Assembly (NCBI GenBank): GCA_958496175.1
Contig: OY292275.1
Span: 44,841,701 to 44,905,700 of the forward strand
DNA: 64,000 bases
Direction of reading: 5' to 3'
Source: Sisyra terminalis
Lineage: Eukaryota > Arthropoda > Insecta > Neuroptera > Sisyridae
Shown: one piece after another, positions 22,501-34,300 of the stretch
Layout: the number at the start of each line of letters is the position of its first letter
Position numbering within the stretch: position 1 is the stretch's first letter
Position numbers and translations under genes: made by a program
Notes under the pieces: model-generated
Databases searched by the model: none
What the model saw: the letters and a program-made list of their open reading frames with translations, nothing else
What the model was told of the DNA's origin: nothing

Positions 22501-24312
22501 GTACGTATAACTTTAATATTTGAATCTTAAATGAATTACACATGGCCTACGATGATATTGTTTCAGATACGGCCAATGATGCGGATATTTGTTCGCTGAT
22601 TAAGACTCGGAAAATTACAATTGGAGAACATGGAAGTCCGGGAGCTATTGTGGAACAGGCAACTCTTTCGGATCATTCGGTCGATTGGGACAAAATGTTT
22701 ATGTGTAAATTTCAAATTAAAGTCGGGAATCTCATCACACGATTCCGAAATGATCATTCGGAGGGAATAATCGCGACAATCCAACATTTTTCGTTGCGAA
22801 AAGATGAAATTACTGGCGACTGTATTGATTTTATTCTGTTTCGAACACATGATGGAACATCACATCGGTTTTGTGGAAAAACCTCCCCAACAAATGATAA
22901 AGATACGAGCGGATCACGAAGTGATATTTTCAATAGGGCAGTTGTCGACCATTTTGGACAGTTAGATACTAGCATCTATATTGACAGAAAGAAATTGAAG
23001 CCGAACGAAACGACTGAATTTTCAATAGTTTTCACAGCATTTAAATGTACATATACTCCTTTTTTCTATCATTAATTTTTGCTAAGTTTAATTTTATTTT
23101 CAGCTTGTATTGAAAACGATGAATATCTTCCATGTTCGGACGTTCCAAACATTTGTATTCGTCGAGAATTTTTCAATGATTCTTACATCAATTGTCCGTT
23201 TCCGAATTGTATCGATGAAGGAGGATGTCACCTTAAGACCGTTAGAACTAGTTCGGGAATAGGAACGAAAGTTGCTCTATCGGCTGTCGGTTCCCTTGTT
23301 ATCGGATTTATGGTCTTTCTATTTTGTTTATGGTTCTGTCGAAAACATGAATCTCTATGCTGGTCATCCGAATGTGTAACAGGACCCCATTCTCAACCTC
23401 AAGTAAGTACCTATCAAGAAATATTTTTTCCACTACCCTTGAATAGTTCATACAATGTAAAAAATATTTTGTAATACAATTGTTATTCATTATATTTACT
23501 AAAAATAATCATTTTCAAGGGTTATTTAGTAGTATTGAACCATATGTGTTAACTATCTTATAGTAATTGAAGAAAAATCCAATTTTACTTGAGAACACCA
23601 CTGGTGAAACTTATTTGGCAATCGAAATACGTAATTAAGAGCAATATTTCAAAAATATTTTTAAAAATTACCTCAATTATTTATTTTTATAGTTTACTTT
23701 CGAAACTAAAAATAAAGAAAACAAAACTCTTAACTTCATCAATTCTTTGCCGATTCTTTGCCGATTTCCTCAGCTTTAACTTAATTAATTCATACCACAG
23801 TATAAAATTCTAGCGTCTGTTTATAGTTTCTCAAAATTTATGACTGCCCGTATGTGTTTTTGTCTTTTAATTCAAGGACTTCTAAACCAAATTTAATGAA
23901 ATTTGATATTTATATTCAATCTATTGTTTCATTTAAAATTGTACATACAACATAAAAGAATAATGATAAGAGCAGACATATTTTACGTATAATTGAGAGA
24001 TAATACAACTAAGCCCACATATACAAGCGAATGGAGCATCATTACATAAGTCTCAAAAAATAAGGAAGTCGACAAACAATCAACGAAACGTTATTTTTGA
24101 CAATAGCTTAATTAAGTTTCCCTACTTCAAATTTCTGTGAGAATTGTAACAAATATTTTTTTTTTCAGGAAATTTCGCAAAATATTGAATTTTCCGATCC
24201 GACTTCAATGACTGTACCAAGTTATAACGCTCAAAATGTAGCACCATCTGCGCCAAACTTAGAAGCTAAAGATTTACCGCCTTCTTACGATAGCCTATTT
24301 CCTAATCGATGA
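22410..24312 (+). CDS. CUB-LDLa type I membrane protein with PSAP/PPSY tail
   Basis: Four exons (22410-22500, 22567-23046, 23104-23402, 24169-24312) join with matching phases into 337 residues. A signal peptide (about 1-23) is followed by a CUB-like domain (about 37-190) with four cysteines (C39, C77, C116, C133). Next comes a six-cysteine LDLa-like module (C192, C201, C208, C221, C226, C232), one membrane segment (about 246-268) and a short cytosolic tail. The tail holds PSAP (316-319) and PPSY (327-330), motifs that in other proteins recruit the ESCRT-I subunit Tsg101 and Nedd4-family ligases. I do not recognise a named orthologue. CUB plus LDLa plus one membrane span recalls Neto-type accessory proteins, but with one CUB and a much shorter tail. 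Sorting or vesicle release is inference from the motifs only. Confidence 0.85.
22567..23046 (+). CDS. CUB-LDLa gene exon 2 (CUB-like domain)
   Basis: The acceptor is TTGTTTCAG and the donor T|GTACAT. The exon is open throughout and carries all four CUB-type cysteines. Confidence 0.85.
23104..23402 (+). CDS. CUB-LDLa gene exon 3 (LDLa-like and membrane span)
   Basis: The acceptor is TTATTTTCAG and the donor CAA|GTAAGT. It encodes six cysteines in LDLa-like spacing, then the hydrophobic run VGSLVIGFMVFLFCLWFC followed by basic RK. Confidence 0.85.
24169..24312 (+). CDS. CUB-LDLa gene exon 4 (cytosolic tail)
   Basis: The acceptor is a long T-run ending CAG. The exon encodes 47 residues including APSAPN and LPPSYDSLF, then TGA. 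The intron before it is 766 bp. Confidence 0.8.
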   Translation, partial: EISQNIEFSDPTSMTVPSYNAQNVAPSAPNLEAKDLPPSYDSLFPNR

Positions 24313-25766
24313 AAATATATGTATATATATATATATGTATACATAAGCTTTCGAATCAATTTAACTTAATACGATTATAAAGACAAACATATGTATTACG
24401 CGATATTAGTATTCTTAATTTCGAAATACTGAATAGTCGAATCTCGGTTAGAATTTATAAAAAATATATTTTATTTACTTCATTTTAATACTCTGAATAG
24501 ATTTTAAAATATTTAACTTTCTTATTAATTGATTTTTAAAACGAAATCATGCTTATCATTGGGTCAGAGTTCACTAGTCATAAAGTGATAATCTTAACAA
24601 CTTCATCACCAATGCACTAAGCAGTTATTATTTATCTTTATTTTCTATTTAATTGAAAGCTCAACGGGGTATTTAAATGCATTTATTTTTTTAATTGACT
24701 GTTCCAATGAAACTTTTTTTTATATTTGCAGTAGTTTTAATATAAAATAAACATTTATATTAAGTAATTATTATCGATTTTGTAAAAGTGAATAGGCATT
24801 CAAATAACTAAAAGTGCCAACGTTGTTTTACAAAGGTGAACTGTACTGCCTCATCTTTTTGTAGGAAACAAACGTTTTATATACAATTTTTGTACTTACT
24901 TTTAGCCGAAAATGTATATTTTATGATTAGCGTTTAATCGTGTGATTGTATGTGAAAAAGTATTTAATAAAATATACATATCAAAAAATTAACCATTGCA
25001 TTTGAACTTCTAAGTTGTATAAAATTTACATCCATAATTTTTTTTTTAGTTTTACTGTCAAAATTTTTTGTTACATTTAAATACAAAAATACTTTCCTCT
25101 GACTTACTTATCTCGTTTGGTCGAGTGTGCCAGATATTTGTCCTTGACTTATGAATCGGTGTTCGATTCCCGTTGGTCTAAGTTTATTTCTAATTAGTTA
25201 TATATTTTTTCGAACTTTTATAGCATTGAATTATCAATTACGTTCGTAAAATTTTCGATAATCATTATTTACGATTACTAAATTCAATTCACCCGACCAT
25301 GCCTCTCGTCGTTGAACTAATGGTCGAAAATTTGAATTAGCAGATTTAATTTCTTTTTACCTTCAGCTCCGAAAAAAGGAGTTGTAATTGTTCTTCGATT
25401 TTTCTTACAAATTAAAAAATGATAAATCAACAATTATTAAAGTAGCAATTAGTTTTGGACCTAAAAAAAAATTTTTTTTCTTAAGGAATCTACTTAGAAT
25501 CAGATATTTTATTATAAATTTGGTAGTTTACTGTTACTTTCAAAGTTGGTTTTTATTTCTAATTGTTAATTTCTTATGGGAATTTTTTTTTCAATAGATT
25601 CGGGTGACCTTTTCGATTGGCATCATAAAATGGTTAGAAGCTTGAAGAGGAGGAACACAATTGCATATGCAAGAAGGAAAAATTGTTATGGAATATAAGT
25701 GAAATTGTAAATTTTACTGTTATAATCCATTGTATGTATTTAACTTTTTATATATTTTAAAAATTT
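24313..25766. other. 3' flank of CUB-LDLa gene and AT-rich DNA
   Basis: A short TA microsatellite follows the stop (about 24317-24350). AATAAA-type signals appear near 24745 and 24966. Apart from a tRNA-like repeat at 25110-25185 nothing is recognised. Confidence 0.4.
25110..25185 (+). repeat. tRNA-like SINE head, second family
   Basis: An A-box-like TGGTCGAGTGTGCC and a B-box-like GGTGTTCGATTCCC are spaced as in a tRNA, but the arms do not fold into an intact cloverleaf. GTTCGATTCCCGTTGGT is shared with the minus-strand copy at 34722-34800. Confidence 0.5.
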
Positions 25767-27420
25767 GTCTAAAGACATTGTAACATTTTAATGTCCTTCA
25801 TCCTTTTTTTCGACAAAACAAATTTGTATATGAATAGTATTATCTTGCATAGTACATATATAATTCTGCAATATCAATTTGAATATCATTAATTTTTTAC
25901 AATCGAACGATTTTCGTGGATTTTCCGGAAAAATTTGAACCATTGCTTCTTCATGTTACGTTTAGAAAAGTTGTCGATCCACATTGCAAAATTTTAAAAT
26001 CCTAAATCCTTTTCTTCAAGAAAAATATACATTTGCATTGCATTATGACGTATAATATGTTTTTTTTTTTAATTTCGTTAAATTCGTTTATGCGTTACGA
26101 AAAGTTGAAAACCTTGTACATATTCTCTTCAATCGTAACGTTAGGCACCTATGGTGTGAATTTCATCGAGAAATTCGACAAAAAATTTTCGACTGAAATT
26201 TTTATAAAATCGACCACCATTTCATGGAGGATTTGAAATTTCAGAAAGTTGAAAAAAAAAGTTTTTTTCCTTAAGGTTTTCCGGGACCAAATTTACACCA
26301 TCGATAGAGTCATTCAAGCGCTATCGAATGAGCCTACTATCGTTAACCTACGATCGATAGTTTTCGCTAGAAACGGCGTTAAAGTTGAAAAAAGTCAAAA
26401 AAATCGCCAAAATTGGCCTGTTTTTGGGATTTTTCGGAATTTCGGACAAAAAATTTTCGATAAAAAAACCAAAAAAAAATCCACTATAGGATATGTTTTT
26501 TAGGCCTCCCGTTACGTAACTAAGCCATTCCCAGAACCCTATGTCATGAAAATTGAAAATTCGACTAATTTTCGGGAATGACGTCATTGGGAGACGGCGT
26601 ATGTATGACGTCATAAGTACAAACCAAAAAAAAAAATTACGTAATGGATCGATCACTTCTCAACCCCGAAAGGTTGGAAGTGATGATCGAATAATTCGAC
26701 TGAAACTTTAGAGTGGATATTATTAACGTTCGTAAATGATATTTTAAGCTGTAACGAATATATATTAATTAGAAATTGGTTAATAGAAATATAAAAATCT
26801 TTTACCTTCTTGGGGGTTCGATCCTTCGTCTCTCCGTTTATAACATATGTCGTGCGCTTGTCGATTCGGCCATTGGAAGATATATGTATTGATCGTTTAA
26901 ACTCATATATAAAGATTTCTTCATTGATGTAAACTTGAAAAATTTTTTCGATCGAAGGAATTGTAATTTTCCAAAAATATTTTAACCATAGCTGCTCCAT
27001 GTTAATCCCGGAAAATTTGTCTCAAGACATTGTAACTTTTTAATGTCCTTCATCCTTTTTTTCGATAAAACAAATTTGTATATGAAAAGCATTATCTTGC
27101 ATAGTACATATATAATTCTGCAATATCAATTTGAAAATCATTAATTTTTTACAATCGAACGATTTTCGTGGAATTTTCCGGAAAAAAATTTCCGAAACAA
27201 ATTTCATAAAAACAACGTGTATTTGGTGAACGTTTTCAAAATTCTGAAACGATGATAAAAAAAGTTTTTCCCCTTAAGCTTTTCCGGAACTTCCTTAGCA
27301 CTAATCGATAGAGTAATTCAAACGCTACTGCTTGTGCTCACTGTAGATATTCACGATTGAAGTCCCAAAAAGAGGCGTTAAAGTTGAAAAAAGTGAAAAA
27401 ATAAAAAAAATATTTAAAAA
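25767..27420. repeat. Composite dispersed repeat with long direct repeats
   Basis: About 160 bp at 25767-25930 recur in direct orientation at 27006-27190 with few changes (CATTGTAAC, TTAATGTCCTTCATCC, ATCTTGCATAGTACATATA, CGAACGATTTTCGTGGA). Between them lie blocks shared with 34.1-35.0 kb, for example CCCGTTACGTAACTAAGCCA at 26509 and 34443. No protein-coding domain is visible. This is probably a decayed, partly duplicated transposon. Confidence 0.6.
26805..26885 (-). repeat. tRNA-like segment inside the dispersed repeat
   Basis: Read on the minus strand, TGGCCGAATCGACAAGCGC resembles an A box and GGATCGAACCCCC a B box. It lacks a convincing acceptor stem, so I call it tRNA-derived rather than a tRNA gene. 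Confidence 0.45.
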
Positions 27421-30400
27421 TGATCCGAATGGTTTATCAAAAACAGCACCTAACGTACTTACTTTATTGTTACTCTTTTTAGAATTTCAAAAGGTAAAAA
27501 ACTCTGAAATGGATTGTCAAATAGTGTAAGGTTAATCGAAATGAAACTTTTATCTAGTAAAATAATAATTTATTAATGCGCATTGCCAGTTAAATTTACA
27601 ATTTCAATAGTTTGTATACATTTTTTGTATTTAATTGTTATATAGTACTCAAAGTTGTTATTTGTACTCAAATAAGTACAAATATTTTGTCTTAATTTTT
27701 TTATATTAATTCTTTATTATGTATCATTTTCAGTTCACTGATTTAAAGAAGCACTTATTTTCACCACTAGTAAATTCTTTTGTGTTCTTCTTGGTACCAT
27801 TTCTGCATCCTTCATGCATTTGATGGATGATTCTCGAACGATCCACATCCGCTCCTCAAAAGTCCAGCAGGAAACATAAAATGTTTTAAATACATTGCAT
27901 AATTTTTTGCTGTCTTATTGATCGACAAGCTTTAACTGTATCCAAAAATTCAATTAGAAAAAATTATATAGATCTCAATACAACTGACTCTTACCAATTA
28001 CTTTATCTCCCCAAAAGGTGATTCTTTCTTTAACTCAAAAATATTTTCCTTTTCAAGTTTCAAATTAGTAAAAACAAATTTATTTTAATAAGCTGAACAA
28101 TATTCTCTAGTTTTATTCGCTTGTTTCGATTTTTGATTTAAAATTTATGAAATATTAATTTGTTTTGTCGAAAAATACGGTCAAGTACGTTGACACAATG
28201 TGTCAATAGAGTTGACACGTTGACACAATGTGTCAACAGAGTTGACACGATGTTGTCAAGTGATTTTTTTATACTACATATACTATTTTGGAAATTATAT
28301 CTTTATCAAATTATTGGCTTAAAACAAATTTTCTGGAAAATAGAGAACAAAAACAAGAAATGAATTCATCTATACAAAATCCTATATCTGCAATTGATGA
28401 TCAGTTCAAAAATTTTTTTAGGCGCAACTTTGTTCTGCTGTTTGTAATAAAAAATTAAATAAACACAAACTCTTTCACAAAATTGGTTTATTAACGTTTA
28501 TTTATAATAGGAGTTCAATTTAACAATGTTACTTTTAGCTTCCCTTTATCAATATGGAAATTATTACAATTTTGGTTTTGTTAAATTCGTTAAATGTTGA
28601 TGAAAATATTAATAATGTCTTTTATTTGAGGAGTATTCACATACAAATTGCTCTAAAATTTATGTAAGTACCCATTTTATTTTTCGTGAAAACGCCAAAT
28701 TTCTACAAATACCAAAAGAAAATATTTGATTAATGAACGACACTGATAGCTTTCGTTATGGTTAATTTTAACTACGTCACTTTTAATGGCTGTTTTCTTA
28801 CATTTAATTAGTTGGGATAGAAAACTACGGGAATTTTTTTTAAAATATTATTTTATAGTGATATACTTAAGCCACTCGGTTTGAATTTAGGCGATTTCAT
28901 CGAAATAGGTAACTATGTTAAAAGTTTTAAAACGCTCCTTCTATGAATTGTACGAAGAAAAAGTGTTTTAAGTTATTTGATTTAAACACTGAATGTCACA
29001 TTGTATACTTTACAATTATTTCTAAGTTATTTAAATAAAACTACATTCAGTCTTGAGAAAGCATTTCTAAAGGTTTTAAATACAGCGAAGGGTTGATGCT
29101 TGGAAAGGAAAGTCTAAACGTGTGGAACTGAGTGAATTGGTGCTGTATTTGCTCAATATTTCAATATAATAAATACTTTTTTTATAAATTATTAATTTCT
29201 TTGATTGTTTTTTGTACATACATACTAATTATTCTTAAATACTAAATTACAAAAACCGAAATTAAATTCGACTAACGTGTAAATACATATTTAGTACCTT
29301 GATTATTAGGAAAAACAAATATTATATTATTCTTTTTTATTTATTACATCACCTGTATAGATTTTTTTATTGTTCTTTAATACATTGAAAATTTTCGATG
29401 TTTTTTTAGCAATGAAAATACACAAAATTATCCTAATTAGATTTTCTTCTGCATTTCTTAACAGTTTAAATTTTTATTATTTTTTTTTTCAGTTACTTTA
29501 GTAGCAAATTAAGCTATTGGGTATACATTTTTTTTTCAAAATTATAACTTTGATTTGTTCCAACAAGTTCTTAGAACAGTTTTAAGATGATACGCATGCG
29601 CAGTTAGTAAATTTCGTGTTAATAGTTTTAAAGAACTCATAATTCGTCATTTTATTTAATTTCATTTATACATATGTTTTAAAACATTTTAGACTATAGT
29701 TTCTTCAATTCTAGAATTTCTATTGTCCCTGTCATAAATGCAATTGATAATAATTTTTTGCAATAATCACTTTGAAAATGACCTAACAGATCTAGTTTAG
29801 GCTAATTTTTCGAATCATTGATTTTTGCTGCAGATATACAAAAAAAAAAACTCTTTAGTAAATAAACTTATCTAACACTATAGTCTGGAACTTTATAGAA
29901 AAAAATAAGACCAAGGGTTTATGTTGTTTTGAGGTTTTTTATAGTTTAAAATACGTTTGTTATCAAGAAACTATTCATGTTATCAAGAAACTAAGATTAG
30001 AGCCACTAAACTAAGAATCACAATTTTTCCTGCCTCGTTAGTTCCTCTAAATGCTTTTGGATCAAAAAGTTGACATCACTATTTATTCCATCAATTTTAC
30101 CTTCAAATTTGGAACCTAGGCTATAATTAAGGGTTGAAATATGAGGGTATATCGTGAACCAAAAACAATCCAAGAAAATAGAATCAGCATTTTTGTAGAT
30201 TTCTATAAATATTAAAAAATTCAAAACTATTCATATTTTTATGTTTACTAAGGAAGAGGGTTACGCATTATGATTAAAGTTAAAACATAACACAAATTGT
30301 TATAAAAAAAATAATCATTTTTTACAAATAAATTAACACATTCTGCATCCTGGTAACTTAATATCAGTATACAAAAATGCCCAACTTACTTTGCTACTAA

Positions 30401-30942
30401 ATTTTTGAACGTAAAAAAAGGCAACTGAAATTTTAGCAAAGAGTTTGAAAAAATTGCAGGGTTTGGTAAAAATGTTAAAATTTATTATTTTTGGAAAATG
30501 AAAGAAAAAATCATAGAAAAATGAGAATTGGCTAAATAAAAATGAAAATTTTTCGAATTATTGCCGATTGTCTTTTTAGCGTTAAATTTCTATAATATAT
30601 ATTCTGCCTCTAGTTCGAGGATTACATATAAATTATACAAAGCAACTTATCATTGAGTACAACTTATTAAAATGTAGCGTTAGCTTTTATGGGGAAAGTT
30701 GCAAGTATATAAATATCTTTTTACAATAGTTGATCTTTTCACATTTCATACATAGGTGAAAATGGAATAAATAATTACTCTAACATTTCTACAACAATAA
30801 AATAAAAAAATCACATTATTTTAGAATTTTCTCTCTTTTTGTTTTGTTAGTACCATAATAAAAAATAAAAACATTGATCGCATATACATTTTTTGTCGTA
30901 ACAAGAGATATAGACTAAATAGATGCATTTAGATTTAAAAAT
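27421..30942. other. Intergenic DNA between CUB-LDLa gene and Ddr
   Basis: Very AT-rich. The only ordered feature is a two-copy minisatellite at 28186-28253. A minus-strand AATAAA at 30486-30481 could end the Ddr transcript, but such hexamers are frequent in DNA of this composition. Confidence 0.4.
28186..28253. repeat. Minisatellite of GTTGACAC units
   Basis: The unit GTTGACACAATGTGTCAA plus AGA is present twice in tandem and then partially. Each unit is internally palindromic (TTGACACAATGTGTCAA). Confidence 0.7.
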
Positions 30943-31378
30943 TTAAAATGGCTTGTAGTCAAGATTCTTTCTTTGTAAAAATAAATGTATTTCTTGAAAA
31001 CTTGGTCTTTCGGAAGCATTTCGTCTCCAACAATCACACATAAGTTCGTAAATGTCTTTTAAATTATGTGCAGTTTTCGGTAAAACGGAAAACTGTTTGT
31101 CGTTGTGGTGAATATGGGCCAGATTTTCCAATACTTGCGAATCACTCATGTTTTCATAGGGTTGTCTTTTGGCCAGAGTCAATATTTCCCACAGAGTTAC
31201 CGCAAACGACCAAACATCACTTTTTGTTGTGTACTTCCCAAGAAAAACAGATTCCCAAGCCATCCATCTGATAGGCAAAGGCATGCCTTCCACTTTATAA
31301 TAATCGGCGTTATAAATTTCGTTCCCAGTTCCAAAATCAGAGATTTTCACTTGATAAGCCATTCCAATGATACAGTTC
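30943..31378 (-). CDS. Ddr: Ddr exon 12 (DFG to stop)
   Basis: Acceptor GTTTTTTTCAG. It encodes NCIIGMAYQVKISDFG, the activation loop, SDVWSFAVTLWEI and CWRRNASERPSFQEIHLFL, then the stop. Confidence 0.95.
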
Positions 31379-34300
31379 CTGAAAAAAACAAGCCAAAGTT
31401 TAATAAACATACAATTTCGTTTTTACATTTCAAATAGGTACCTCGCTGCTAAATCTCGATGTACAAAATTCAACGTTTCTAGGTATCGCATCCCCGATGC
31501 GATTTGAGTCGCTATATATAAAAGGCAGTTAAAACTAATTGCTTTATATTCTAAAGGCAATATTCGATTATCAATGATTAAATGATTCTTGAGAAAAGCG
31601 CACAAATCTCCGTGTTCCAAATATTCCATTATCACACAAATTGGGTCCTCAGTGCTACAGATACCTAAAACGCGTGATATGTTTGGGTCTTCCAAAGCAG
31701 CTAAGATACGAACATCTCTATGAAAATATTGCCTAAATAATAAAAAGAAAATTCCATTAGTGTCATACAATCTTTTAGTTATGAAAAAAATATTACTTTT
31801 CCTGTTCCATTGCGTTTTGCAACAGAAACTTTACAGCGACCAATCGTTTGCCTAATGTAGAATTTGTGCCATATTCAGGAATTCCATCAGCTTCAGCAAT
31901 GTAAACCTTAAAGTTAAATATATATTTGTTGTTATTTTATTTAAAACAGATAATGTATTTTTCCAGTTTAAAAAATGAGTTGAAGTTTAAATTATTTGAT
32001 TTTATCCATGATTTCGTTCACGTGAAATTTTATTATATTCCCTTTTCCATCAGAAATATAGAGTTATACGAGGATGAAATTGAGGGAAAGAAATAGCGTA
32101 AATAAAAATCGATGGATATACTATAGGGTGAAATGATATAGAAAGAAAAGTTAGCAAATTTGTAAATTACATGTTACTTTGTGGGATAGAAGGCCACAAA
32201 TTTCTTACTTTGTTTTTTTTTTTTTTTTATATTTTCTTCTCTATTCAGTAACTTAATAAGGAACCATCAAAAATTTCAATATGTTTTTATCTCCATTTTC
32301 CCAATATATTATTATGAGTTTAGCTCTGTGAGTGATTCATAAAACTGTAAATCCGTAAGCGGATATTAAAAAGAAAATATTGAGAATGGAAGCAATTGAT
32401 TTTTTTTGCAAATTTCTTAATCTTATTCATCTAAATTACCCAAAAATAAATAATCTTGTTTGTAAATTGAATTTAAAAGTGCCTTTCATTGAATCTAACA
32501 ATGGTAACAATGTGCCCAACAATGGATTGTACATGTCGGTAAAGCAGATCTCGATAGAAATGGTAGCGCGAAAAAATTTAAATAAATATTAACAAACCAT
32601 CTAATTAGTTCTTATTTTACAGATACTTAAGTAAAAAAAAATCTTACCGTTCCAAAAGTTCCTTCAGAAAGCTTAGAAATCATTCTTAAACGATGACGAG
32701 GAAACTCTGGCACCTGAATCGATTCAAACTTCATTTTTAAACTCTCCAATCCATCATACTTCGACGACTAAAATCATCATCAAAAAATTAAAACCTTAAT
32801 CAAGGAATACAATAAACTTTAAGTTAATTACTCTATGAGTTTGGTACTTTTCCTCGTAGTTCTTCAAAGTGTTGTGCGTCAAATCTTTCACGTTATTTTG
32901 ATTTGAAACCAGTAACGTACTATTGGAATTCAGAAGTGGAATATTTCCCAACTCAGGAATAGCATAGTCATAAGATGAATCTAAAAGTTTTATTTTTTAT
33001 TTTAATGATTTTTTTTCATTTAAAAAAAAAGTTAAATTACCATCGCATTTATTAATATCTTTCATTTCTATCACAACGGAACTGTAACTGTAGTATGGAG
33101 CATACTTTAAAGCTTGATAGGGTTCTTGGTATTCGTCGAGACGAAGATCTACGTTATCGATACAAGAAGTGGTCAATGTTGATCTTCCACTCATATTCAT
33201 CATCGCCGACATTTTACCATGGGAACAATCCTCCAAGTTTGTGATGCCATAGGCCGCTTCCGTTTTTTCCGCACAATTCGATTGGGTATCATCTAAGTTA
33301 GATTTGGCGGATATTTGACTAGTGAAACATTTTCGTTGTCGATGACGATTTACTATCACAATTATAGATACGGCTAGTAAAAATATTATCGCCATTAAGA
33401 TGCCGATTATTATAGCCATAAAAATTGGGTCTTCGTGTTTGGCGGTTGAAATCGGAGTTTCTGCCTCGTTGTACTTATGGATTCGTTCGTCGTTTTGAAT
33501 GGGACCTTTTTCAACAGTTGACTTTTCAACATCGAAGGTTCCATGAGCAAGACCTGGTTTAGGAAAATAAAAATAAATAAATTGGCTTACTTTGAAACCA
33601 TAACAGATATACTACAGAAGTAACAAGTACAATTTTTCTGGATAATTTTTTGAAATGTGAAAATAGATTTCTCAATTTATTTTTCATAATTTTAGGCCAA
33701 AGTAAGACATTTAGCAAAATGTAAATTCAGCTTTTGGGTTTTTATAAGAAATATGTCATTTAATAAGTCAAGCATGTTCTAATTTAGCTCCATTACTTCA
33801 ATGCAAAATTAAAAAAAAATCGTTATATAATAAACAAAATCGTAAACCTTTATTTGTTTCACCTATGTTAAAATATCGAAAGAAACGATTAGTAGTTATT
33901 TATTTATCGTCGTTTTACAACTATTAAGGTTTTTAGCGGTTAATAAAAATCCGTAACCGAGAAATACCGAAAATTTGCTAGAGGCGAGAATTGAACCTAA
34001 AATCTAGCAATTTTAGAGCGGGCAATTAGACCCCTCGGCTACTAATAGCCTTTGAAACGATTAAGGACATCGAAAGATGACGTTTTTTGATATTGGTTTT
34101 GGTCGCAACATTATGCAGCTATAGCGCGAATTTCGTTGGAATATTCGAATAAGTATAAATGTTTCATAAAATCGACGAACATTTGATCATTTGAAATTTC
34201 TGAAGTAACAAAAAAAAAATTTCCCCTTAAGTTTTTCCAAGATTTTCCTACCGCTAATAGAAAGATTAATTTAAATATTACCGAATTAACGAATTGATTG

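Noticed and set aside
26348..27000. Minus-strand frames of 102 and 115 codons
   Set aside because: They lie in the composite repeat and include a tRNA-like segment. No protein motif was recognised.
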